Source: Amphimedon queenslandica | Lineage: Eukaryota; Porifera; Demospongiae; Haplosclerida; Niphatidae | Assembly (NCBI RefSeq): GCF_000090795.2 | Contig: NW_003546344.1 | Location: 180,850-231,042, forward strand | Direction: 5' to 3' | Length of the DNA: 50,193 nucleotides | In this document: positions 1 through 17,451 of the stretch, piece after piece | Layout: each line of letters starts with the position of its first letter | Position numbering within the stretch: position 1 is the first letter of the stretch | Made by a program: the position numbers and the translations under genes | Notes under the pieces: generated by a model | Database searches by the model: none | What the model was told of the DNA's origin: nothing | Seen by the model: only the letters and a program-made list of their open reading frames with translations

Positions 1-2
1 AT

Positions 3-1155
3 TCAGTTTTGCCTCATTCTAAGTTTTGTTTTTGCTTTCTCTATTTGCTTCTTTATTTCATTTGCTCTTAGTTCCAATTGTCTGTTTCTTTGTCTTCCCT
101 CGTGGACTTGGTGTCTCACTCTTACTAGACGAGCCTGTCGCCTCTTGTGCAATACCTCAAGTTCATTCACCAGCTTATTATTGTTTTCTGTCAGACCTTG
201 GATCTATTGATATGAAGCATCAACAATGTGATACAATTCTGAGTCTTAAATTATGCTAATTTCCAAAAACATAACATACCTCGTTTCTCATTGTTTGAAT
301 GCATTTCTCTGTTTGCTTCTTTTGGTCAACTTTTTCGGTTATTTTATGATTGATTTCATTTAATCTCTGGTCTACACAATCAATTTCATTAGCTATCAGC
401 TTGGAATCGCCAACTAAAAATTTAGAGAAACATATAACCATAATAACAAAGCATTGCTTTTTAAAGTCTCTAATCCTCATACACTTGTCCTTTGCTTCTT
501 CCCAGGTAGTTCTTGCTTCCATTAGTTCTTGTGTCACTGCCAGTTTATTCACAAACTCAAGTACTTTCCTTTTGTGTGCTCTCATTCTCTCAGAATAGAA
601 CAATCTCTGCTTTGTCTGAGATTCATTATACTAGTCATAAAAACAACAATAAACAATGGCATATAACAACAACAACAACAAATTATCATCTACATTAAGT
701 TTTCTATATGTATATGCATGTACCTGTTTTTTCTGTTTTATTTCCAGTTGCATTGACTGTATTCTTGTGATGTTAGTTTCTATCGCTTTCTCACACTTGT
801 AAGCTTCTCTTGTGGAGTCTGATATTTGCTCATCCATTACACAGAGGCTCTTGTTGACCCTGCACAACTCATGCTGCAAATCAGATTGTAAATTTATCTC
901 TAATACCACAAAGATTAATAAAATAATAATAAATGTTGTGTGCTCTTATCTTATAGACAGACTACCTTTCTCTATGTCTTCCTAAAGGAGAAAATCAAAA
1001 AAGTTAATTAATTCTGTCTGTCTTTAAAAAGCCACCTTTAACTTTTTGAGGAGTGCCTCCTTCTCCTCAATCTCTAGCTTCGTGTCTGGAGGTTCAAGTA
1101 ATGTCAAACCATCTCTCATCTCCTTAGGAGATCCAATCACTTTCAAATCACTCAT
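3..1155 (-). CDS. Small coiled-coil protein, 282 aa, 5 exons (possibly CCDC122-like)
   Basis: The exons are 1155-1036, 981-966, 899-724, 615-280 and 203-3. Phases agree at every join and give 282 residues ending in TGA at 3-5. The start is the ATG at 1155 (MSDLKVIGSPKEMRDG), 280 bp downstream of the eIF4A3 stop. The product is almost entirely charged heptad-like helix (e.g. EINLQSDLQHELCRV, ELRANEIKKQIEKAK), so it is predicted to be coiled coil, with no catalytic motif. Exon 2 is a 16-nt microexon. A hydrophobic stretch (CFVIMVICFSKFLV) interrupts the coiled coil in exon 4 and could be a short unspliced intron, though the frame stays open through it. Length and the motif RMRAHKRKVLEFV loosely recall CCDC122 (about 273 aa in human); this is a weak guess from memory. 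Confidence 0.7.
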
Positions 1156-1435
1156 GCTTTTCTATAGAGCAGGTAGCAATAGGAAATAATTATAGGAAAT
1201 TAGGAATCTAATCAATCTATTAATCTAAAATAGCAGCAGCAGCTGCAGCACAATTGCTATGGCAGTTGCTAAATGGGCGTTGCCAAGTTATAATGGTTAT
1301 TAATAGACCATGGCCAGACAAGATTTCTTGCTTCGCCCCAATTATAACAATTATTTTAAAGAAAGAATTGTCTTCAAATAAAATTACAATGCATATGCAT
1401 GTCAACATCTTTTTTTTATACTTGGATAATAAACG
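1156..1435. other. Intergenic spacer between eIF4A3 and coiled-coil gene
   Basis: These 280 bp lie between two minus-strand genes, so they must hold the eIF4A3 3' end and the promoter of the coiled-coil gene. I see no clear TATA box or canonical minus-strand AATAAA. There is a short GCAGCAGCAGCTGCAGC run near 1232. Confidence 0.5.
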
Positions 1436-4400
1436 TTAGACAAGTTCATTAACTGCAAGAGAGAAAGAAAGAGATCAATATATGTATAATTGTAATAAAA
1501 ATTCTCTCAACTTACTATTCATGGGCATCTCATCAATCTGTGTGGAGTAGTACTGCTCAATGTCCCTCAGTATGCGGATGTCATCATTCTTTGCAAAGTT
1601 AATGGCAACACCTTTCCTGCCATATCTACCAGAACGACCAATCCTGCCAAGAAAATGGAAGAAATATTATCAAAATGTGCTATAATTTCGCTTTTAATTG
1701 TGCATACAAATTTTAGCATTTTGGACTTGGCAATTTTAACATTTTTCTTTTATGAATTAATCCATGCATTAATTGGGGCGAGCCTGAGCGAGCCCCACAT
1801 AAACGAGACAAGTATGTTTGTCTGTTTGTACGTCACCCCTATTTATGTGTAATACGGTAGATGCTATGCATTAACAATGCAATATACAATGTAAATTCAG
1901 TTTTCAATATTTCATTAAAAGTGGGAGTGGCACAATAAAATAAAATGGCGACCAACACACGGAAAGAAGTCATAAGTTTTCTAGCAGCAAAATAAGACAG
2001 AAATTCTGTTCAAAGGCTTCTCCAACAGCTATATCAGGTTATAGATGCAATAAAGTAACTATGAAACTTGTTTTTGTTGACATTATTAACTGACTGGACT
2101 TACTGTACTACTGTCCAGATGCAAAAATGGATATTAAAAGAAAGCAGATATGCCATCTTGTTAAAAAATTCATGTGAATGACTCTGATTAAGTGAATGTC
2201 AGTCACAGCCTGAACTAACTTGGACTACATTGCTACAGTTGCCTATCTAACCATATCATTTGTGCAGTGACTGCTTCTACAGTAGCTATCTTTAATTGCA
2301 AAACTTCATGCATTGATTACAAAGGTAGATGAAGAGCTACACTACACTCCAAGTTCTGAGCTGCTTAAGTTCAATCAATTCATGCATGAGACTGAGTATT
2401 GTTAGTCTGTTAAAATTTATTGCATGTACATTGCTTGCTTAGGCTCGCCCCTTTAATGTTTTACATTCATCTAGTTTAATTAAAAATTACAAATTTTTTC
2501 TTAAAGTCAATTTAAATTTACATTTAAAAATTAGAGCACAAAATTAAAAGTGGACTTTGGTTAAAGGACTAACCTGTGGATGTAGAGCTCACGGCTGTTA
2601 GGAAGATCATAATTAATGACAAGAGAGACCTGCTGAACATCAAGACCTCTTGCCCACACGTCTGTGGTTATTAAAACTCGACTGTGTGGGTGTGGTAAGT
2701 TATTAAAAGAAGCAGGGAAGAACTTACCTGTCTCCGGCTCTGAACTCTTTCATTATAGTTTCTCGTTCCTTCTGTGGCATGTCACCGTGCATTGATGAAA
2801 CGGTGAAGTTAGCTTCTCTCATCTTCTCAGTTAACCACTCAACCTGTAAATGTAAATGTAAAGGGCTGGTATTTATTGCAACCAGAACTGCTATTTATAA
2901 GTTGTGTAGCAAATTCAAGTTGATTCCATAAGATTTTGAATTTTTGAAGTTGCTCGAAATGCCATGTAACATGCATAGTATTGCTTGTTAGTCAAGAATG
3001 CTGCTTTGCTCACTTAGCATGCTTTGTGGGAAACATTGATCACCATTAAACTTTACAAATTATTATAATTTATTCATTGTAAATCTTTATAATTTCTGTA
3101 CATAATGTGTGATGGTAAGTCTTGAATTTTGATGCACATTAGTCCATTCATTTATGTAATATAGTAGGGCGCCTTTTTTTGAGGGCTGTAAATTTTATGA
3201 ATTTGCCTTAAAATCTATTTTGCAGATTTAATTTTCACAAATTTATGCCGACTACCATCTTGTACAGTAATAATTTGATTTTTGCAAAATTAATCCTCGC
3301 AAATTGCAAAATCCACAAAATTTACAGCCCTCAAAAAGGCCCCTACGGTACTTCTGTTCACAAAGCAATGCGCCATATTGTGACTGAGCTTAAAGACCCT
3401 CAGACTATTGTCATTCTTACCTTTCTCTTTGTGTTGCAAAAGATGACGGCTTGAGTGATGGTGAGTGTGTCATAAAGGTCACAGAGGGTGTCAAACTTCC
3501 AGTCTTCCTTCTCAACAGCAACAAAGAACTGCTTTATGCCTTCTAGAGTCAACTCATCACTAAATTGTAATTAAACAAAATAATAATAATAATAATAATA
3601 ATAATAATTTTAAAATAGGGTCCATTGTTGAAGTATCTGATCAAAGTTGTTTTTTAAAAGTTGCTCCAAAATCTGGTTTTAAAGTCCCTGTACTACATGT
3701 ATAATAGTGCAGGGTCTTTGGCCAAATTTCATCAAAAATGACTGGGAGGGAATTCTTCATTTTTATAATTTTTTCTGATACATATACATGTTCTTATGTT
3801 GTGTGTCAAGTTTCAGCTGATTCCGATCATAATTGGATTTTTTTTAAGAATTTTTAAAGTTGCTCCAAAATTGAGCGAAAGTCCCTGTACTATAGTACAG
3901 GGTTGTTGGCTAAATTTCGCCAAAAATGACAAGGAGTGAATTCTTTATTTTTAAAATCTTTTCTGATACATATACATGTTTTAATGTTATGTGTCAAGTT
4001 TGAGCTGATTCCGATCAAAATTAGATTTTTAAAGAATTTTTAAAGTTACTTCAAAATCAGACCAAAGTCCCTGTACTAGAAAATTTCGAGGGTATAAATT
4101 TTCGTGTTTTAGTGAAAAGCTCTTAATTCTTTAATTTCGAGGGAGTTAAATTTCGCGTTTTTGCATGTGCACTTGCATTAAGTCATTGATTTTCACATGC
4201 TGCGCATGCGCAGTGAGCATTTCCATGGTATTACTTTTCGTGGTTAAGAAGTTACCCACGAAATCCGCGAAATTAAATACCCCACGGAATTTTCTAGCCA
4301 TATGGTAGTACAGGGTCATAAGCCAAATTTCGTGAAAAATGACCGGGAGGGAATTCTTCATTTTTATAATTTTTTCTGATACATATACATGTTCTTATGT

Positions 4401-6048
4401 TGTGTGCCAAGTTTCAGCTGATTCCGATCATAATTAGATTTTTTATAAATTTTTAAAGTTGCACCAAAATTGAGCGAAAGTCATTAGCCGAATTTCGTCA
4501 AAAATGACTCGGAGAAAATTCTTCATTTTTATAATTTTTTCTGATACATATACATGTTATTATGTTGTATATCAAGTTTGAGTGGACTGGATTCCAATTA
4601 AAATTAAATTTTTTATGAATTTTTCAAGTTGCTCTAAAATTGGGCTAAATTCCCTGTGCTATAGTACATGGTAAGTGATACAGGGTCTTTGGCCCATGCC
4701 TCAGGTACATGTATATACTCACCGTTTTACTAAGACTTGTATGGGATCGGTCATGAATTTCTGAGTCATTTGGAGTATTTCAACAGGAAGGGTAGCACTA
4801 GCAAGCACAACCTACAAACCATTACAATTACAGTTACAATTACATGTACATGTACATTTACAGCCCTCAAAAATTTTACGCTGTACTGTACATCCCATCC
4901 CTTACTTGGGTTGAAGGCGGAAGGTAGCGATATACATCATATATTTGCTCTTGAAAACCTGTTAAGAAGACAATTTTTAATATATATAATAAACAATTAA
5001 ATCCTTGCCTTGGTTTAGCATTTCATCAGCTTCATCAAGAACCAACAACTTAATGGACTGTGTCCTGAGGTTTCTCCTCTTAATCATATCTATAGTATCA
5101 ATATTACATGAGGAGCTTTAAGGTACATGTGTGCTTCATACCAAACACTCTTCCAGGGGTACCAGCAACAATGTGCTGTCCATAGTCAAGCTTCCTTATG
5201 TCCTCTCCAACATTAGTGCCTCCAATGCAAGCATGACACTGGACATTCATATAATCACCCAGGGCAAGTATAACCTGTAGAGAGAGAGGGAGAGGGAGAG
5301 AGAGAGGGAGAGAGGGAGAGGGAGAAGGAGAGAGAGAGGGAGAGAGGGGGAGGGGAGGGAGAGGGGAGGGAGAGGGGAAGGGAGAGAGAGAGACAGAGAG
5401 ACGTAAAATATTTAATAAAAGCTATCACTTGTATAAACAGTACCTTTTGTATTTGAGTGGCCAGTTCTCTGGTTGGGCTCATAACAAGTGCTTGGGTTTC
5501 ACGTAACTGGATATCAGTCTTTTGGAGTATGGCTATGGAGAATGTCGCTGTCTTGCCAGTACCAGACTGGGCCTGAGCTATGACGTCCCTTCCTCTAATG
5601 ATGGGGACAATGGCTCTCTGCTGAATAGCTGAAGGCTTCTCAAACCCTACGGAAAAGGTTTGGGGGTTACCGCATTTATCATGACGTAACTTTTCAAATT
5701 TAATAATCTAATTATTGAATTCATACATTTACAAAAATTGAAACAGTAAATTTTAGATTTAAGAGGGCAGCTCAAGGATTTCATTGTACAATACACAAGG
5801 TTTCCACAATGATCTAACGCTAGCTAGTGCATGTATTATTATTATTGTGATAAAGAGTAATTTTCTTATAAGCTCCACCCCACCTACTCACCATAAGCGT
5901 ATATTCCTCTCAGTAGATCTTCCCTGAGGTTCATTCCGTCAAAGGTGGCCACCACGTCCACTCCCTTGCTGGTTTCAAACACCATCGAAGCGTCTTCGTC
6001 TCCAAGAAGAGCTCTCCTCTGTGCCTTTGCCTTATCGACAGTAGCCAT
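1436..6048 (-). CDS. EIF4A3: eIF4A3, DEAD-box RNA helicase of the exon junction complex
   Basis: The exons are 6048-5892, 5646-5444, 5274-5142, 5089-5009, 4958-4906, 4811-4723, 3559-3421, 2843-2728, 2681-2574, 1643-1516 and 1452-1436; they sum to 407 aa (human 411). The start at 6048 gives [18 protein letters not shown]. Helicase motifs appear in order: the Q-motif region with [38 protein letters not shown] in [13 protein letters not shown] in [15 protein letters not shown] and [13 protein letters not shown]. Family knowledge: an ATP-dependent RNA clamp in the nucleus, deposited upstream of exon junctions and acting in splicing and nonsense-mediated decay. The [24 protein letters not shown] segment and [16 protein letters not shown] tail separate it from eIF4A1/2. 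The last coding exon is only 17 nt (encodes NELV after the join). Intron 4 has a GC donor at 5008-5007. Confidence 0.95.
1772..2455. mobile_element. Inverted-repeat (MITE-like) element in eIF4A3 intron 9
   Basis: The left end near 1774 (TTGGGGCGAGCCTGAGCGAGC) and the right end near 2430-2455 read as reverse complements of each other for about 24 bases around GGGGCGAGCCT(A/G)AGC(A/G)AGC, and both are followed outward by TTAA(T)-like sequence. There is no transposase-sized open frame between them. Part of the interior and the right end recurs at about 45790-46190. Probably a non-autonomous DNA transposon copy; the superfamily is unknown. Confidence 0.55.
2915..3045. repeat. Fragment of the 190-bp composite repeat (terminal block)
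   Basis: Contains a decayed 190-bp unit end (GATTTTGAATTTTTGAAGTTGCTC) followed by the terminal block CTCACTTAGCATGCTTTGTG, which recurs at 27018-27050 and 40330-40360. Confidence 0.6.
3163..3350. mobile_element. MITE with TACCGTAGGGG-type ends
   Basis: The left end reads AGTAGGGCGCCTTTTTTTGA and continues GGGCTGTAAATTTT; the reverse complement of the right end reads TACCGTAGGGGCCTTTTTGA and continues GGGCTGTAAATTTT. The near-perfect inverted repeat spans about 36 bases, with an AT-rich core. It sits in the intron between eIF4A3 exons 7 and 8. A lone half-arm (TTACAGCCCTCAAAAATTTTA) lies at about 4859. Confidence 0.65.
3640..4700. repeat. Tandem array of about 190-bp units
   Basis: The phrase AAAGTTGCTCCAAAAT recurs near 3658, 3853, 4043, 4456 and 4626. 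Spacing is about 190 bp once the insertion at 4077-4305 is removed. Each unit carries CCCTGTACTA, CAAAAATGAC(T/A)(A/G)GGAG, GAATTCTTCATTTTTATAAT, GATACATATACATGTT and CAAGTTTGAGCTGATTCCGAT. Other copies occur at 9250-9680, 20340-21060, 26800-26975 and 39780-40325. Confidence 0.8.
4077..4305. mobile_element. MITE nested inside the 190-bp tandem array
   Basis: The left arm CTAGAAAATTTCGAGGGTAT and the right arm (reverse complement CTAGAAAATTCCGTGGGGTAT) form a terminal inverted repeat continuing into ATTT(T)CG(C/T)G. Removing the segment restores the 190-bp spacing of the array, so it inserted after the array formed. Related ends occur at 6386, 18902 and 42754. Confidence 0.65.
5278..5400. repeat. 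(GAGAGG)n purine tract at eIF4A3 exon 3 acceptor
   Basis: A GA/GGGA microsatellite of about 115 bp. On the coding (minus) strand it is a TC tract ending immediately before the CTACAG acceptor of exon 3, so it forms the polypyrimidine tract of that 3' splice site. Confidence 0.85.
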
Positions 6049-6172
6049 TTTCACACAGCACGAATTACACGATGAATGAAGTAAGAATACGGAGTTAAGT
6101 TCCGGAAACTTAGTAGTATACAAATCTAAGTGCGTGAACCGCGGTAAATTCAAAATATCTTTTAAAATAATT

Positions 6173-13130
<6,958 letters not shown>

Positions 13131-13403
13131 AAAATATTAATTCACTGAGGTCCCGCCATCTTGGAGCTTTAATAATCAATTTTGCTGCAATTAGAAGGAG
13201 CCCCACCCTCCTCTGCTGCACAGCTGCAGTTATAATTGAATATTAGTATGTACACACCACTATAGACTTTAATGCGCCTCGTGTGTACCTACATATAGAC
13301 AAGAAGACCTTATAAAACTCACCAGAGTGAGTGAACCCTAGCTCAGTTTCAACAGACATCTGTTCTCTCCAGCTCACTCTGCCCTTCACTTCAAGTTGTT
13401 ACT
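13131..13403. promoter_or_regulatory. Shared promoter region, BBS10 (-) and Irx-like gene (+), with TATA box
   Basis: Only 273 bp separate the two divergent start codons. A TATAAAA box at 13311-13317 lies about 90 bp upstream of the Irx-like ATG, placing the likely transcription start near 13340. No matching TATA faces BBS10. The region also contains CTCCTCTGCTGCACAGCTGCAG, which includes a CAGCTG E-box. Confidence 0.55.
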
Positions 13404-14988
13404 ATGTTAGCAATGCAACAGCGCAATTCTTCCTACTCTCTTACACGCCAGCAGCAGCCACAGCAACAACAAGAGCCATCTAGCTTCTCCCCAGACCCAA
13501 AGTCCAGCCCGCCACTAGCTGCCATTGCATCAGGCCCGAGCTATCCTAGCTATTATCCTGGGGACTACTACAGTAGTAGCACCTCATCACTCTCTCTCCC
13601 AAATCCCACCTCATGCAGCTCAGCAAGTTCTCATTATCACAATAGCTATGGCTACACTCCAGGATCAGGCTCTTACTACTCCCCCACTGCTCTCACACCT
13701 TACCAGCACCAGCTCCAAAGACTCTCTGCAGCATCTTTCCCAACGGCATCTTTCCCAGCAGTTGGAGGAGGAGGAAGCTCATTCAGTCGCTACCCCTCAT
13801 CATCGTCTAGCTCAAATTACCCTCTCAGCACTGATGGACTCTCGTACGGAGTTGAATCCCCAACAGTAAGTTCCTCTTCTTTAAAATGCACTGCAGCCGA
13901 TATTACTTTTTATTATAAAAATATTTATATTATTATTATTTTTTAGGAGTCTCCAAACTCTCCAATCCCTTGCAGCCCCCAGCAGTCTCCTTCCCCTGCC
14001 TCTTATTCTCCTCCTCCTCCTCTCGGCTCGGGAGAGGGTCAGACGGCCACATCTCTATATGAGGCCACTGCCTCTACTCCCTCTCCAGTCTACTACCGCT
14101 CCACCTCCTCCTACTCTTCGTACTATTCCTCGATTCCAATGACATCGTGTTCATCGTCTTCAGTTGAGTCCCAGAGCAACAATTACAATTACTCCTCTCT
14201 CATCAGCACTGGGGACGGTTCCTCCTCCTCCTCCTCCTCCTCTTGCTATGCCTCTAATGCCGTAGCTCCAGGGGCTTCAGCTACGATGCCTTTCAGTTAC
14301 ACGGCTTGCAATTATCCCGCAAATACAACCACTGGGTATTTCGCTTCACCTTACCCTCTTACAACCAGCGACTATTCAGCTTATCCACAATCTACTGCCT
14401 TTGGGCTTGGGAACACATCCTCCCTCACTCTCTGGAAGTAAGCTTGATAATTAATTTTCTCCTACATGCACGCTAGGAATTATGAATTTTATTTTCAATA
14501 TTAAATTTACTGATTATTCCTTCTCTTTCAGTTATCCATCATTTCAAGTCAATCCAGTGTCGAAAGTATCTTATGATTCCCCACGTTACAAGCTGACGCC
14601 AGAGCGAGCCATACCTCTTATCAAATGGTTTGAAGAGCACAAGGACCATCCTTATCCATCAAGACATGAGAAGATGCTCCTTTGTCAATCAACTCAACTC
14701 ACCTTTACCCAGGTACTTAAAGTTGAAATACACAAACTTATAATGCACTATACCAACTTTAGTATTAATGTCACATTCTGCATAAATTGAGCCTTTTCAC
14801 TTTCATGAACACCTTTTAAAAATGAAGTAATCACAACCCTTTCTCTCTCTTTCCCTCAACAGGTCTCCACATGGTTTGCAAATGCAAGGAGGAGGATGAA
14901 AAAAGCTGCTCAAGACGACGAAGACATTGATGAAGAGGATGGAACTGATGATCAAATGGCGCCAGTGGAAGTACTGAAATCAGACTGA
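13404..14988 (+). CDS. Iroquois (Irx)-like TALE homeobox transcription factor, 419 aa
   Basis: The exons are 13404-13865, 13947-14437, 14532-14712 and 14863-14988, in consistent phase. Residues 1-320 are low complexity: poly-Gln (RQQQPQQQQEP), then Ser/Tyr/Pro-rich sequence with an eight-Ser run. The homeodomain spans the last two exons: YKLTPERAIPLIKWFEEH, then the TALE signature HPYPSRHEK (three extra residues, PYP, between helices 1 and 2), then helix 3 VSTWFANARRRMKK with Ala at position 50, as in Iroquois proteins (PBX and MEIS have Ile/Gly-type residues there). The last intron falls between homeodomain residues 44 and 45 (TQ|VSTW). A short acidic tail (DDEDIDEEDGTDD) follows; no Iro box is visible. 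Nuclear, DNA-binding. Mohawk-like (Mkx) is the main alternative. Confidence 0.88.
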
Positions 14989-15393
14989 CCTAGTGCAAGT
15001 AGCTACTGATGGAGCTATAGACTATTTATTGTGTGTGCATGTGTGACAGTAAAAGCATCTCCACATTATTGATTCCAAGAAGAGACTAATAACACAAACT
15101 TCACAGACACAAATTCTTTTTCTGTATTGCTTTTGTGTAGACAATTAAATTATTTTTTTTAGATTTTTGTGAATATTTTCTAATTTATAGAACTTTTCAC
15201 GACTGCATTAAAAATTCAAATAATACAAATAATAATAATAGTAATAGTAATAATAATAACACGCATGCAGTGGTACACAGAGGTATTACACACACACATC
15301 ATACATACATACATACATACATACATACACAATAAATAATAATTTCAATCGAAACATTAGTTGAAATAATATAATATCTATATATCTCTTTCT
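14989..15393. other. Convergent 3' spacer, Irx-like (+) and myotubularin (-)
   Basis: Holds both 3' UTRs. There is an ATTAAA-type signal near 15142 (plus strand), a (TAA)n run at 15228-15260 and a (CATA)n microsatellite at 15298-15330. No gene is seen. Confidence 0.6.
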
Positions 15394-17380
15394 TCACTCT
15401 TTTGTTTTTTGCAAAGAGGAAGATGGGAGCCTAAGACAGGCCATCCATATCTCCATAGTGATGATAGATGGAGCTTTGATATTGTATGTTCTGGATGGAG
15501 TCTTGACTTGGAAGAGGTTGGACATCAAGTGGATTCGCCTTGTTGAGAGGGAGACCCTCTTTATGTCATCCAGCATGATGACACCTTTAGGACTCTCTCT
15601 TTGAGAGTAATGCTGAGAGAGAGAGGGAGAGAGAGGAGGGAGGGAGAAAAAGAGATAATGAAACAGCACATGCATCTATATGATTTATATAAAATAATGA
15701 TAGAAAATCAGGAGCAAAAGGTAAAAGAAAATATAAAGACAGAAAAGAAGCTACATGCATAATGCCCATGCTGGATAGCATTAATGTTAGCTCACAGGTC
15801 ATCAAATGCCAATAACAATCCACTTACCTCCTGAGACTCAAAATATGCAACATAATTATTAACATAATCCAAGACAAACCATCTCCTCTTCCAATTCTTC
15901 ATGAAACCTTAAAAGAGAACATTAAAATGTTGACGATACCACAAGATAGTGTAAGTACAGAGGCACCAGGTGCATGTATACTCCTTCCTTCCTTTAGTAC
16001 TCATCATACACTTACCTCCTTCTTTGGTCAAATAGCCTTGACACTTAGCGGGGGATAGGACAACATGATGACATACACTAGGGTCATAACCTAATGGAAG
16101 AGAGGGAGGGGGAGAGAGAGAGAGAGAAAGAGAGAGAGATGAAGTTTATAAATGAACAGAAACAGATTGAGATACAAACAGATCATACAATGTAGATACA
16201 ATTAAAGGAACACAGTAAGTTAGAATAAAGAATCAGTTTAGATGCTATAATGTTGCCCACACCACACAAACCTTCAGCAACTAAGAAGCTGGACACACTG
16301 CTATAATTCCTCCTACCTACAGGAGCCCTGACAAGAACAGCTTGAGTGGAAGGAGGGAGAGGGTTAGGACCCAACTGAGGTGCATCAGTATCTAAAAAAA
16401 ACAACAAAAGTCTCTTACTTAAATCTAATATTTACAAGCAATATTATGATAACAATACTGATAGGAGAAAGATCTATTGTACATATTGTATTGTTTCTAA
16501 CCTCCTGAGGAGGTGGTCTGAAGACTTTGAATGCTATCCAGTGTCAAACCAACATTTAAAGAGAGGCTGGATAATGGTTGCCGCTCCTAATGAGTACAGG
16601 TGGAAGATTATATAATGGTCAGGCAATTTTGAAAACAATGCTAACCAGAAGGAGCTTTGTCACTTGATGGAGTTCCCTTTCTAGCCTTGTAGTACCACAC
16701 TGACCTTCTGATACCTCCTGGAGAGAGAGGGAGAGGAGAGAGGGGGAGAGAAAGAGAGAGAAAGAGAGAGAGGGGGGGAGGAGAGAGAGAAAGGGGGGGA
16801 GGAGAGAAAGGAGTGATGAGAAAGGAATGCAACCAATCAGTATATGTACATGAGTATACAATGTACCTGTCTCAGCTTATGCCTGTCATAATGTGTCCTC
16901 CAAATTTCAAGACAAGTTTGATAAAACTTTGGATAAATAGCCCTAATTTCAAAAAAAAAAGATAAAATACATTACACATCACATCCACACATAGCTCCCT
17001 CCTTACCCTTTATGAAAGTCAGGATCGTAATAATTATTGAAAAATATGTTGTTGCTAGAATTGACCATAGAAACCCAAGTCCAGAACGATATCGTGTTTG
17101 TGTAGATTGATTGATGATAATGATCAGGTATCATGAAACACTACAATAAACATTGTGTACCCGTGGCATATGTAGGCATGTACATTACGTGCATGTACAT
17201 GTATACGTGGAGCATTTGTATGTATTGTGTATGCAAGTGAATGGTTTCATTAAAGAAGTATTATATACACACAATAGAGCTGATTAGTGATTGATTACCT
17301 GTGTCCTCTCTTTCTCAGAATTACCCATAAAGGTACCAAACTGATTGGAATAAGCATGTTCAACCAGAGCCTAAGATATA

Positions 17381-17451
<71 letters not shown>

